From NCBI GenBank assembly GCA_964554665.1, contig CAZKPP010000001.1, positions 1-64,000 of the forward strand: a stretch of 64,000 nucleotides of DNA, in the 5' to 3' direction. Positions 32,775 through 42,120 of the stretch are shown piece after piece. Source of the stretch: UBA3263 sp964554665. Lineage in GTDB: Bacteria > Bacteroidota > Bacteroidia > Bacteroidales > Muribaculaceae. Made by a program: the position numbers and the translations under genes. How positions within the stretch are numbered: the first letter of the stretch is position 1; every line of letters begins with the position of its first letter. The notes below the pieces were generated by a model. That model made no database searches, had not been told where the DNA came from, and saw only the letters and a list, made by a program, of their open reading frames with translations.

Positions 32775-33908
32775 ATGAAATTCAACGTAGAAAGTAAAGT
32801 ATTATATAGTGCTGCATCGGCAGTCAGCAAGGTTATCAACTCCAAGAACCCGATGCCGATTCTCAATAATTTTCTGCTTGAACTGCGCGGAAACACGCTT
32901 ACCATAACTGCCTCCGACATTGAGAATACCCTGTCGGCCGGCGTTCCGGTTATGGAAGCGGAAGGCGAGGGCAAATTCTGCGTCGATGCCCGCCGCCTCA
33001 CCGATTTGCTCAAATCTATGCCCGACATCGGCATCATGTTTGAAATCGACGATAATTCGCTGGCAATCCAGGTTTCGTATAACAACGGTGCCGGCAAATT
33101 TGACTTCATCGGCATTGTTGGCGATGAATATCCCGCTCCGCGAGTTGTTATGGATGCCGACGCGGTTAACTTTACCGTTCCCTGCGAGCAGATTCTCGCC
33201 GGCATTGACAACACAATCTTTGCCGTAGGTACCGACACCCTGCGTCCGCAGATGATGGGTATTTACTTCGACATTATGGACGACGGCATAACCTTCGTGG
33301 CTACCGACACCCGCAAGCTCGTGCGCTATCGCAACTCGCTGGCCGCTCCGGGCGTAACCACCTCGTGCATCATGCCCACCAAGCCCGCCCAGGTGCTGAA
33401 AAACGTGCTTCCCAAAGAGGGCGACGTGAAAATCTCGATTGACACCAAGCGCGCGCTTTTCCAGACCGACAACATCGTGTTCAGCTGTCAGCTGCTCAAA
33501 GGCACTTACCCGAACTATAACCGCGTGGTGCCTGAAAATAATCCTTACACCCTGACCGTTGACACCCAGCTGTTTCTCAGCGCTCTGCGTCGCGTCAGCG
33601 TATTCGGCGACCAGGGTCAGAACCAGGTTAAACTGCGCATAACCCAAAACGAAGTAACCGTTAAGGCCGTCGACAACGCCTATTGCACCCGCGCCGTAGA
33701 AAGCGTTCCGTGTGATTTCGACAAAGACGAAATGGTTATCGGCTTCTCCGCTCCTTACGTTATGGAAATATTCTCTACCATCTCGTCTGAAGAGGTTGTC
33801 GTGAAGCTCAGCGACCCGTCGCGCCCCGGCGTGTTCTGCCCGAGCCAGCAGGGTGACCACACCGACCTGCTGATGATTCTCATGCCCATGAATGTTACCG
33901 AATTTTAA
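32775..33908 (+). CDS. dnaN: DNA polymerase III beta subunit (sliding clamp)
   Basis: The 377-aa protein has the three clamp repeats: N-terminal MKFNVESKVLYSAASAVSKV, a middle FVATDTRKLVRYR and C-terminal VVKLSDPSRPG with the final LMILMPMNV close to the stop. The ring holds polymerase on DNA. Here it sits after purT and away from dnaA, and shares one base with the exonuclease gene, an apt partner. Confidence 0.97.
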   Translation: MKFNVESKVLYSAASAVSKVINSKNPMPILNNFLLELRGNTLTITASDIENTLSAGVPVMEAEGEGKFCVDARRLTDLLKSMPDIGIMFEIDDNSLAIQVSYNNGAGKFDFIGIVGDEYPAPRVVMDADAVNFTVPCEQILAGIDNTIFAVGTDTLRPQMMGIYFDIMDDGITFVATDTRKLVRYRNSLAAPGVTTSCIMPTKPAQVLKNVLPKEGDVKISIDTKRALFQTDNIVFSCQLLKGTYPNYNRVVPENNPYTLTVDTQLFLSALRRVSVFGDQGQNQVKLRITQNEVTVKAVDNAYCTRAVESVPCDFDKDEMVIGFSAPYVMEIFSTISSEEVVVKLSDPSRPGVFCPSQQGDHTDLLMILMPMNVTEF

Positions 33909-34690
33909 TGGAACTCAATCTTACCAAACCGATAATATTTTTCGACCTTGAAACTACGGGGGTAAACTTCCAAACCGACCGTATCGTTGAAATATCGTAT
34001 ATTAAGGTAAACCCCAACGGTACAGAAGAGTCGAAAACCATACGTGTGAACCCCGGGCAGCCGATTCCGCCCGAGGCAACCGCAATTCACCATATCACCG
34101 ACGAGGATGTTGCCAACGAGCGCCCCTTTAAAGACATAGCCCGCGACTTGTTCCGCACGTTCCAGGGCTGCGACATCGGCGGCTTCAACTCAAATAAATT
34201 CGACCTGCCCCTGCTGCAGGAAGAATTTATCCGCGCCGGAGTGGAGGAATTCAATCCCACGCGCGTGCGCCTTATAGATGTGCAGACCATCTTCCACAAA
34301 ATGGAGCAGCGCACTCTTGTTGCCGCCTATAAATTTTATTGCGGCAAGGATTTGACCGAGGCTCACAGCGCCAATGCCGACACCCGCGCAACATACGAGG
34401 TGCTCAAGGCTCAGCTCGACCGCTACCCCGAACTCAAAAACGATATGGATTTTCTGGCCAACTTCTCGACCCAGCGCAAGGGTGTTGACCTGGCCGGACG
34501 AATTGTTTACGACGATAAAGGTCGCGAGGTATTCAACTTCGGCAAATATAAAGGCAAGACCGTTGAAGAAGTTTTCGCTACCGACCGCAACTATTGCGAC
34601 TGGATGCAGAAAAGCGATTTCGCGGCCGATACCAAGCGAGTTGTCATGCGACTCTACACCCGCTTCCTCCAGAACCAGCAGCAACGCTAA
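33908..34690 (+). CDS. 3'-5' exonuclease (DnaQ-like) with C-terminal DUF3820-like tail
   Basis: The 260-aa DEDDh exonuclease has FFDLETTG (DE), HHITDEDV, GGFNSNKFDLPLL (D) and AHSANADTRATYEV (H and D). After the exonuclease domain comes FNFGKYKGKTVEEVFATDRNYCDWM, a small module seen in other bacterial exonuclease-like proteins. It could proofread with Pol III or act as a stand-alone nuclease. The start is coupled to the dnaN stop and coaBC follows with no gap. Confidence 0.9.
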   Translation: MELNLTKPIIFFDLETTGVNFQTDRIVEISYIKVNPNGTEESKTIRVNPGQPIPPEATAIHHITDEDVANERPFKDIARDLFRTFQGCDIGGFNSNKFDLPLLQEEFIRAGVEEFNPTRVRLIDVQTIFHKMEQRTLVAAYKFYCGKDLTEAHSANADTRATYEVLKAQLDRYPELKNDMDFLANFSTQRKGVDLAGRIVYDDKGREVFNFGKYKGKTVEEVFATDRNYCDWMQKSDFAADTKRVVMRLYTRFLQNQQQR

Positions 34691-35896
34691 ATGCTAAAAG
34701 GCAAACACATAATATTAGGCATTACCGGTGGAATTGCCGCCTACAAGTCGGCAGTTCTTGCCCGGTTGCTCGTAAAGGCCGGGGCTGAAGTGCAGGTTAT
34801 AATGACCCCTTCGGCCCGCGAGTTTATAACTCCGCTGACAATGTCGACCCTAACCGGCAAGCCGGTAATCACCGAATTTTTCACCGCCAACACCGGGCAG
34901 TGGAATTCCCACGTCGACCTCGGCCTTTGGGCTGATGCCATGGTCATTGCGCCGGCTACTGCCTGCACGATTGGTAAAATGGCACACGGAGTCGCCGATA
35001 ATATGTTGGTAACAACCTATTTGTCGGCAAAATCTAAAGTGTTTGTTGCGCCGGCAATGGACCTCGACATGATGGCTCACCCGTCAACCACTGCCAATCT
35101 GGAGCTTCTGCGTAGCTACGGAAACATAATCATCGAGCCGGAGTGTGGCGAACTGGCCAGCCACCTTGTCGGTAAAGGCCGAATGGCCGAACCTGAAGCG
35201 ATAGTCGCCGTTTTGAGCGGATATTTCTCGCAAAAGTGCGACTTGGCCGGCAAGCGCGTACTCGTAACCGCCGGGCCGACACATGAACGCATAGATCCGG
35301 TTCGCTTTATCGGTAACTATTCGTCGGGCAAAATGGGTTACGCCATAGCCGATGCTTTTGCCAATCGCGGTGCCGAAGTTACGCTCGTCAGTGGCCCCGT
35401 TGGTGAGTTAAAGCCCGCAAATAGTGCAGTTAACGTGGTTAAGGTTGAATCAGCACTTGAAATGTTTGAGGCTTGCCAAACCTTATGGCCCGAAACCGAT
35501 ATTGCGGTTATGACCGCCGCAGTAGCCGACTATAGGGTAGAGAATCCCGCCGACAGGAAAATTAAGCGCGAGGGTTCTGCCGCCCTTTCGTTGAAGCTGG
35601 TTGAGAATCCCGATATTGCCGCCTCGCTCGGCTCAACCAAGCAATCAGGCCAGCTTTTGGTTGGTTTTGCGCTCGAAACCGACAATGAGTTCACTCACGC
35701 TGCCGACAAGCTGAAACGCAAGAATCTCGATGCCATTGTGTTGAATTCGCTGCGCGATGCCGGTGCCGGCTTCGGTGTGGACACTAACAAGATTACGATT
35801 ATCTCCCCCGACGGCGCGAAGCACCCTTATCCGCTCAAACCGAAGCGCGAGGTTGCTGCCGACGTTGTTGATTATATTTCCTCTCTTCTAAAATGA
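34691..35896 (+). CDS. coaBC: Bifunctional 4'-phosphopantothenoylcysteine decarboxylase/ligase
   Basis: The 401-aa protein has an N-terminal FMN-binding CoaC domain (GITGGIAAYKSAVLAR, the NSHVDLG His, APAMDLDMM) and a C-terminal CoaB domain (VLVTAGPTHERIDPVRFIGNYSSGKMG, AAVADYR). It carries out two steps of coenzyme A synthesis. coaE lies elsewhere in this window (52985). The next gene starts 4 bp before its stop. Confidence 0.97.
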   Translation: MLKGKHIILGITGGIAAYKSAVLARLLVKAGAEVQVIMTPSAREFITPLTMSTLTGKPVITEFFTANTGQWNSHVDLGLWADAMVIAPATACTIGKMAHGVADNMLVTTYLSAKSKVFVAPAMDLDMMAHPSTTANLELLRSYGNIIIEPECGELASHLVGKGRMAEPEAIVAVLSGYFSQKCDLAGKRVLVTAGPTHERIDPVRFIGNYSSGKMGYAIADAFANRGAEVTLVSGPVGELKPANSAVNVVKVESALEMFEACQTLWPETDIAVMTAAVADYRVENPADRKIKREGSAALSLKLVENPDIAASLGSTKQSGQLLVGFALETDNEFTHAADKLKRKNLDAIVLNSLRDAGAGFGVDTNKITIISPDGAKHPYPLKPKREVAADVVDYISSLLK

Positions 35897-36798
35897 TAAT
35901 CCGCAAAATCCTCATTTTTTGCTTTAGTTTTTTTGGGCTATCGGCAATGGCTCAGGAGCTTAATTGCCAGGTAGACGTCAATACCCAGAAGCTGCAGAAC
36001 GTGTCGACTCAAACTTTTGAAACCCTCAAGGAGTCGATAACCGAGTATATGAATTCCACCAAGTTTTCAGAAGCTCAGCTCGCGCCCAATGAAAAAATCG
36101 ATTGCCGCATGCTGCTCACTGTGAGCGAGTATACCGACAATATTGTTAAGGGCACCTTGCAGGTTCAGTCATCGCGTCCGGTTTATAACTCGAACTACAC
36201 GACTACTCTTATAAACTTTCAGGATGCCAAGATTGATTTCTCCTACAACGAAGGTGAGCAGCTCAACTTCACCCAAAACGGCATGGAGAGTCAACTGACG
36301 CAGTTGCTCAACTTCTATGCGTATCTGATTTTGGCTATGGACTTCGACAGTTTTTCGCCGCGCGGAGGCGAGCCGTTCTGGGAACGCTTGAAAGTTATAG
36401 TGCAGGATGCCCAATCGTCGGGTGAGGTAGGTTGGAAGGCCTTTGATGACAATAAGAACCGCTCGGCGATTCTCGAAGGCTTTACGTCGCCCCAAACCGA
36501 GCAGATACGCGATTTTACTTATAACTATCATCGCCGCGGCCTTGACGAAATGGCGCAGAGTGCCGACAAGGGCCGCTCAAACATTACCGAGGCCATAGAT
36601 ATTCTCAAAACCATCTACGATGCGCAGCCGATGTCGGTGGTGCTCTCAATGACCCGCGATGCCAAACTCGACGAGCTGGTTAATGTTTACTCAAAGGCGC
36701 AGCAAACCGAACGTGAGCGCGTCTATGAAGCCCTTTATCCGCTTTGGCCTACCGAAAATAAACGGTTGAACGCTATTAAAAACGGTGCCCAGAAATGA
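35893..36798 (+). CDS. DUF4835 family protein
   Basis: The 301-aa product has an N-terminal signal peptide (MIIRKILIFCFSFFGLSAMAQELNC; the mature protein probably starts QELNC). It contains the family's VQSSRPVYNSNY and YAYLILAMDFDSFSPRGGEPF motifs. The family is Bacteroidetes-specific and commonly lies between coaBC and recN, as here. The function is unknown; it is exported to the periplasm or outer membrane. Confidence 0.92.
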   Translation: MIIRKILIFCFSFFGLSAMAQELNCQVDVNTQKLQNVSTQTFETLKESITEYMNSTKFSEAQLAPNEKIDCRMLLTVSEYTDNIVKGTLQVQSSRPVYNSNYTTTLINFQDAKIDFSYNEGEQLNFTQNGMESQLTQLLNFYAYLILAMDFDSFSPRGGEPFWERLKVIVQDAQSSGEVGWKAFDDNKNRSAILEGFTSPQTEQIRDFTYNYHRRGLDEMAQSADKGRSNITEAIDILKTIYDAQPMSVVLSMTRDAKLDELVNVYSKAQQTERERVYEALYPLWPTENKRLNAIKNGAQK

Positions 36799-38471
36799 TT
36801 TGTCGACTCCACATTGCAAACTATGCGCTGATTGATGAACTCGATATTGAGTTCACCGACGGCCTTAACATCATAACCGGCGAAACCGGCAGCGGCAAGT
36901 CTATAATCCTCGGCGCGCTGGGGCTGCTGCTCGGTGCGCGCGCCGATAGCAAGGTTATTCGCCGCGACGACCGCAAATCAGTTGTCGAAGCCGTGTTTAA
37001 CGTTGAAGGTCTCGACTCGCTTGCCGCCTTGGCTGCCGAGCAAGATTTCGATTGGGATGCCCGCGAGTGTATTCTCCGTCGCGAAATCGCCCCCAACGGC
37101 CGCTCGCGAGCTTTTATCAACGACTCGCCGGTGGCGCTCACCCAGCTTGCCGAGCTCGGTTTGCGCCTGATTGATATTCATTCGCAAAACCAGAATCAGC
37201 GGCTTGCATCGCCCGATTTTCAGCTCGATATTATTGATGCTGTTGCCCAAAACGGCCAACTGCTATCAAAATACCGTAGCCAATATTCCGATTGGCGCAA
37301 GGCCGAAAAAGAGCTGGAGGAGGTTAAACAGAAAATCGAAAAGAACCGCTCCGACCAGGAGTTTATAGCTTTTCGGCTTGCTCAGCTCGACGAAGCCCAA
37401 CTCGTTGCCGGGGAGCAGAAAGAGCTTGAAAGCGAGCGCGAGCTTCAGGCGAATATGACCGACATTAAGCAGCTGCTGACCGATGCGCTCAATGCCTTGA
37501 CGAACAGCGACTATTCCGCCTTGGGGCAACTCGGCGACGCTGTTGAGGCCGCCGAAGGACTGGCCGATGTTATTGACGATGCTGCCGACCTGGCCCGACG
37601 TCTGGAGTCGGCGCGTGTCGAAATTCAAGATATTGCCGAAACCCTTGCTGACTACGATTCGAACCTCGGTGCCGACCCCAATGCGTTGGAGCAGATTGAA
37701 GACCGCCTCAGCGAAATTTATTCGCTTGAGCGGCGCCACGGCGTAGAAACCGTTGAGGAGCTGATTGCAATTCGCGAGGATTTGCGTTCGCAGCTCGAAA
37801 TGATAACCGACGGCGACATGATGCTCAGCGACCTGAGCGTGGCGGCCGCCGGAGCCCGAAAGCTGGCTCTGGAAACCGCCGGGGAACTTTCCAAGCGGCG
37901 CAAGCAGGCTGCTGAAACCTTTGCGGCCGAGCTGGTGGAAACCGCACGTCCGTTGGGTCTACCGAATTTGCGCTGTGAGGTTGAGCTCAAATCGCTCAAA
38001 GAGTTGTCGCCGACCGGTGCTGATGCGGTTCAGTTCCTGTTTGCATTCAATAAAAACCAAAATCCTCAGGCAATCGGCGGTGCTGCCAGCGGTGGCGAGG
38101 TTTCGCGCTTGATGCTGTCGTTGAAGTCTATCATGGCCGGACGCCTGCAATTGCCGACAATAGTGTTCGACGAGGTCGACACCGGCGTTTCGGGCGATAT
38201 TGCCAACCGCATCGGCGAAATGATGGTAAACATTTCGCGCCGCATTCAGGTTATAACGATTACTCATCTTCCGCAGGTTGCAGCTTGCGGCACGAGCCAT
38301 TTCAAAGTGTTTAAGGAAGATGATTCCGAGGCTACCCACACGCGTATACGCCGCTTGTCCGATGCCGAACGCCGCGGCGAACTGGCCCTGATGCTCAGCG
38401 GCTCGCAAACCGATGCGGCCGCCTTGGCCAACGCCGATTCTTTGCTTAATAAAAACAATGGAAAAAACTGA
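36795..38471 (+). CDS. recN: DNA repair protein RecN
   Basis: The 558-aa SMC-like ATPase has Walker A GETGSGKS near residue 29, a coiled-coil middle (residues 150-360), the ABC signature GAASGGEVSRLMLSL and Walker B PTIVFDEVDTGVSGD. It supports double-strand break repair. It overlaps its neighbours by 4 and 14 bp. Confidence 0.97.
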   Translation: MICRLHIANYALIDELDIEFTDGLNIITGETGSGKSIILGALGLLLGARADSKVIRRDDRKSVVEAVFNVEGLDSLAALAAEQDFDWDARECILRREIAPNGRSRAFINDSPVALTQLAELGLRLIDIHSQNQNQRLASPDFQLDIIDAVAQNGQLLSKYRSQYSDWRKAEKELEEVKQKIEKNRSDQEFIAFRLAQLDEAQLVAGEQKELESERELQANMTDIKQLLTDALNALTNSDYSALGQLGDAVEAAEGLADVIDDAADLARRLESARVEIQDIAETLADYDSNLGADPNALEQIEDRLSEIYSLERRHGVETVEELIAIREDLRSQLEMITDGDMMLSDLSVAAAGARKLALETAGELSKRRKQAAETFAAELVETARPLGLPNLRCEVELKSLKELSPTGADAVQFLFAFNKNQNPQAIGGAASGGEVSRLMLSLKSIMAGRLQLPTIVFDEVDTGVSGDIANRIGEMMVNISRRIQVITITHLPQVAACGTSHFKVFKEDDSEATHTRIRRLSDAERRGELALMLSGSQTDAAALANADSLLNKNNGKN

Positions 38472-39213
38472 TTATATATTTGGAATACGTGCCGTTAGCG
38501 AAGCTATTGAAGCCGGCCGCGATATCGACAAAATACTCGTTAAAAAAGACCTGCAGGGCGACCTGATCGGCCCGCTGCTTCAGTTGGCGCGCGAAAACCG
38601 CGTAATGGTGCGCCGTGTACCCGGCCAGGTTATCGACCGCATTACCCGCAAGAACCATCAGGGTGTGCTGGCTCTGCTCAGCGCCGTTACCTATTATCGC
38701 CTCGACCATCTTGTTCCCCAGCTCTACGAAGAGGGGCGCGTTCCGTTCATTATCGTGCTCGACGGCATAACCGACGTGCGCAACTTCGGCGCCATAGCCC
38801 GAACGGCCGAATGTGTCGGCGCCGATGCCATTGTAATTCCCGAGCATGGCAGCGTAAGCGTTGGCGGCGACGCCGTCAAGACCTCGGCCGGAGCATTGCT
38901 CCATATTCCTGTGTGTCGCGAACGCTCGTCGGCCTTGGCCGTTAAGTTCCTTAAAGATAACGGCTATCAGGTAGTTGCCGTAAGCGAGAAAAGCGCTGTG
39001 AACTACACGGAGATTGACTACACGGTTCCCGTCGCACTGGTCATGGGTGCCGAAGATACCGGCATATCGCCCGAAGTCATGAAGCTCAGCGACTGCTCGG
39101 CAGCAATTCCTATGTTTGGCAAAATCGGCTCGCTGAATGTTTCAGTTGCCGCCGGAGTGATGATGTATGAAGTAGTGCGCCAGCGCCTTAACTCCAATCT
39201 TGAAGTACTCTGA
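38458..39213 (+). CDS. rlmB: 23S rRNA 2'-O-methyltransferase (RlmB-like, TrmH family)
   Basis: The 251-aa SPOUT enzyme has an N-terminal domain MEKTDYIFGIRAVSEAIEAG, then RNFGAIARTAECVGADAIV, LVMGAEDTGISPEVM and IPMFGKIGSLNVSVAAGVMMYE. ATG 38458 is picked by homology and overlaps recN by 14 bp. The likely target is G2251 of 23S rRNA, as for RlmB. Confidence 0.92.
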   Translation: MEKTDYIFGIRAVSEAIEAGRDIDKILVKKDLQGDLIGPLLQLARENRVMVRRVPGQVIDRITRKNHQGVLALLSAVTYYRLDHLVPQLYEEGRVPFIIVLDGITDVRNFGAIARTAECVGADAIVIPEHGSVSVGGDAVKTSAGALLHIPVCRERSSALAVKFLKDNGYQVVAVSEKSAVNYTEIDYTVPVALVMGAEDTGISPEVMKLSDCSAAIPMFGKIGSLNVSVAAGVMMYEVVRQRLNSNLEVL

Positions 39214-40607
39214 TGGCTGCAGGTGAATCTCCGTCAGTTCTCGGCAATAAGCCGATAGGTAAACTATTGCTGCAATACTCCGTACCCGCGGTTATTGCCA
39301 GCACAGTTACGTCGCTCTATAACATTATCGACTCCATATTTATCGGCCAGGGGGTAGGGGCCATGGCCATTACCGGCCTTGCAATCACCTTTCCGATGAT
39401 GAACCTGGTAATCGCCTTTGTCATGCTCATTGCTGTCGGCGGTTCCACAATCAGCTCGATTTTCCTGGGCCAGCAAGACCTCAAGAAGGCGACCAACGTT
39501 TTGTATAACGTTATTTCACTGAGTTTGATTCACTCGGTTATTTTCGGCGGTTTGTCGCTGCTTTTTCTCGACGATATATTAACGATTTTCGGCGCAACGC
39601 CCGAAACCTTGCCATACGCCCACGATTTTATGGTGATAATTTTGCTGGGCACCCCGATTGCCTACGTGTTCATTTCGCTCAATAACGTTATGCGCGCCAC
39701 CGGCTATCCCACAAAGGCCATGGTTTCGGCGCTTCTTTCGGTTGTTGTCAACGTTTGCCTGGCCCCTATCTTTATCTTCGTGTTCGACTGGGGCATCAAG
39801 GGCGCCGCGCTTGCTACGCTCTGCGGCCAGACATCGGCCTTTATCTGGGTGGTTGCTCACTTCTTCCAGAAAAAAAGCTTCGTGCATTTTACCCGAGGCG
39901 CGCGCTGGTTTGTGCCGTCGATTGCCAAGAAAATCTACAGTATCGGTTTGTCGCCGTTTCTCATCAACGTTTGCGCCTGCGTGGTGGTTGTGTTCATCAA
40001 CAAGTCGCTGCTCGAATATGGCGGCGCCGACGGCAACATGGCAGTCGGAGCCTACGGCATCATTAACCGCGTTGTAATGTTCTTCCTCATGATTGTTATG
40101 GGTGTTACGCAGGGCATGCAGCCTATTCTCGGCTACAACTACGGTGCCGGCCAGTGGAGCCGCGTTAAAAAGACCCTCCGCCTCGGCATCTGGACGGGTA
40201 CCGTTATTACCGTTATAGGCTTCATTATCACCGAATGTGTGCCCGATATGGTAACGCGCATGTTCAACGACGATCCCACCCTTATCCGCCTCAGCCGTGA
40301 GGGCTTCCGCATTGTGTTGCTCTGCTATCCGCTCATCGGCGCGGCAATTGTTATTCAAAACTTTTTCCAGAGCATCGGCAAACCGAAGCTGTCGATATTC
40401 CTGAGCGTTACCCGCCAGATGCTGTTCCTGTTGCCTCTGTTGTTCTGGTTCCCGACAATGTGGGGCGTTAACGGTGTGTGGGCGTCGATGGCTGTAAGCG
40501 ATTTCCTGTCGTTTGTTCTGACCATCGTTACCTTAATCGTTGTTAAACGTAAAATGAACCATGCGTACTCAACTTCAGCTTCGCTTAAGTCCGGAGATAG
40601 CCTTTGA
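39213..40607 (+). CDS. MATE family efflux transporter (MepA-like)
   Basis: A 464-aa protein with 12 hydrophobic segments. It has the N-terminal LLQYSVPAVIASTVTSLYNIIDSIFIGQ and the second-half repeat GVTQGMQPILGYNYGAGQW, marks of MepA-type cation-coupled drug exporters. It is coupled to rlmB (TGATG). The substrate is unknown. A second MATE gene of another subgroup is at 45144. Confidence 0.93.
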   Translation: MAAGESPSVLGNKPIGKLLLQYSVPAVIASTVTSLYNIIDSIFIGQGVGAMAITGLAITFPMMNLVIAFVMLIAVGGSTISSIFLGQQDLKKATNVLYNVISLSLIHSVIFGGLSLLFLDDILTIFGATPETLPYAHDFMVIILLGTPIAYVFISLNNVMRATGYPTKAMVSALLSVVVNVCLAPIFIFVFDWGIKGAALATLCGQTSAFIWVVAHFFQKKSFVHFTRGARWFVPSIAKKIYSIGLSPFLINVCACVVVVFINKSLLEYGGADGNMAVGAYGIINRVVMFFLMIVMGVTQGMQPILGYNYGAGQWSRVKKTLRLGIWTGTVITVIGFIITECVPDMVTRMFNDDPTLIRLSREGFRIVLLCYPLIGAAIVIQNFFQSIGKPKLSIFLSVTRQMLFLLPLLFWFPTMWGVNGVWASMAVSDFLSFVLTIVTLIVVKRKMNHAYSTSASLKSGDSL

Positions 40608-42120
40608 GCCGATGCGGCTCACGGCTGAGGTTTCATCCCGACTCGGCATTGATGCCAACCGCATAACCGGTATTACCCCGCGCAAGCGGAGCATCGATGC
40701 GCGCCAGCGTCGGGTAATGGTTAATCTTGACTGTCTGGTAACCGTCGACGAGCCGCCTGTCGACCCCATGGAGTTTGCCGACTGTCCCGACTATAAGCCG
40801 CTGGCGCAGGATGCCCCGCAAGCTATTGTTGTAGGCGCCGGACCCGCCGGGTTGTTTGCTGCCCTGAGGCTCATCGAGCAGGGCATACGCCCGATAATCA
40901 TTGAGCGCGGAAAAGACGTTGACTCCCGCCGCGCCGACATGGCGCGCATTTCGCGCGAAGGCATTGTCGACCCCGACAGCAACTACTGCTTCGGCGAGGG
41001 TGGTGCCGGCGCTTATTCCGACGGCAAGCTGTACACCCGCTCCAAAAAGCGCGGTTCGGTCGACAAAATTCTGAGCATTCTTGTTTGCCACGGTGCTTCG
41101 CCCGAAATCCTGGTTGACGCGCATCCTCATATCGGTTCCGACCGTCTGCCCGGTGTTATAAAAGCTATTCGCGAAAAAATAATCGCCTGCGGCGGCTCCG
41201 TTCTCTTCAATTCGCGCGTTGAGTCGCTGATTGTTGAAGGCGGCGAGGTTAAGGGTGTTCGCCTGGCCGACGGCAAGGAATTTTCCGGGCCGGTAATTCT
41301 GGCAACAGGCCATTCCGCGCGCGATATTTACCGCTCGCTCGATGCTTCGGGCATTCGTCTGGAGCCGAAGGGCCTGGCGATAGGTGTGCGCCTCGAACAT
41401 CCGCAGCAGCTCATCGACCAATTGCAATACCATTCCCCAAAAGGTCGCGGCCGCTATTTGCCTGCCGCGGAATATTCGATGCTCACCCGCGTTGATGGCC
41501 GCGGAGTGTATTCGTTCTGCATGTGTCCGGGCGGATATATCATTCCCGCCTCCAGCGAGCCGGGGCTGTTGGTGGTCAACGGCATGTCGCCTGCCAACCG
41601 CGGCACTGCCTGGGCCAATTCCGGCATGGTTGTCGAACTGCTCCCCGAGGATGTTGAGGGTTCGTCGCCGCTAAAAATGATGGACTATCAGGAGCAGATT
41701 GAGCGCCGCTTTTTCCTTGCCGGCAACGGCTCCCAAGCAGCGCCCGCACAGCGTATGACCGACTTTATTGCCGGTCGAGATTCCAAATCGCTCCCCTCGT
41801 CGGCCTACACTGCCGGCATATATCCCGCGCGTGTCGACAAGTTGCTTCCCGAAAATATTTCTCACCGCCTTCAGCGCGGCTTCGAGGATTTCAACCGCAA
41901 GCAGCGCGGATTTGCAACGGCCGAGGCCACGGTTATCGGCTGCGAGACGCGCACGTCGGCTCCGGTGCGCATTCCGCGCGATCCGGAGACTATGGCTCAC
42001 GTCGAAATTGCGGGTCTATATCCCGCAGGTGAAGGCGCCGGTTATGCCGGAGGCATTGTGTCGGCGGCCATCGACGGCGACCGTGCGGCTGCCGCCCTTG
42101 CCGCGACTTTAAAGCATTAA
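40561..42120 (+). CDS. FAD-dependent dehydrogenase (COG2509 type)
   Basis: The 519-aa flavoprotein starts with the ferredoxin-like N-terminal domain of the family (TQLQLRLSPEIA...RKRSIDARQRRVM). FAD binding follows with VVGAGPAGLFAALRLIEQG and CFGEGGAGAYSDGKLYTR, and the C-terminus has GLYPAGEGAGYAGGIVSAAIDG. The reaction is not known. The start at 40561 overlaps the MATE gene by 47 bp; it keeps the conserved N-terminus, whereas a later ATG (40615) would lose it. Its 3' end overlaps the convergent alcohol dehydrogenase gene by 12 bp. Confidence 0.92.
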   Translation: MRTQLQLRLSPEIAFEPMRLTAEVSSRLGIDANRITGITPRKRSIDARQRRVMVNLDCLVTVDEPPVDPMEFADCPDYKPLAQDAPQAIVVGAGPAGLFAALRLIEQGIRPIIIERGKDVDSRRADMARISREGIVDPDSNYCFGEGGAGAYSDGKLYTRSKKRGSVDKILSILVCHGASPEILVDAHPHIGSDRLPGVIKAIREKIIACGGSVLFNSRVESLIVEGGEVKGVRLADGKEFSGPVILATGHSARDIYRSLDASGIRLEPKGLAIGVRLEHPQQLIDQLQYHSPKGRGRYLPAAEYSMLTRVDGRGVYSFCMCPGGYIIPASSEPGLLVVNGMSPANRGTAWANSGMVVELLPEDVEGSSPLKMMDYQEQIERRFFLAGNGSQAAPAQRMTDFIAGRDSKSLPSSAYTAGIYPARVDKLLPENISHRLQRGFEDFNRKQRGFATAEATVIGCETRTSAPVRIPRDPETMAHVEIAGLYPAGEGAGYAGGIVSAAIDGDRAAAALAATLKH

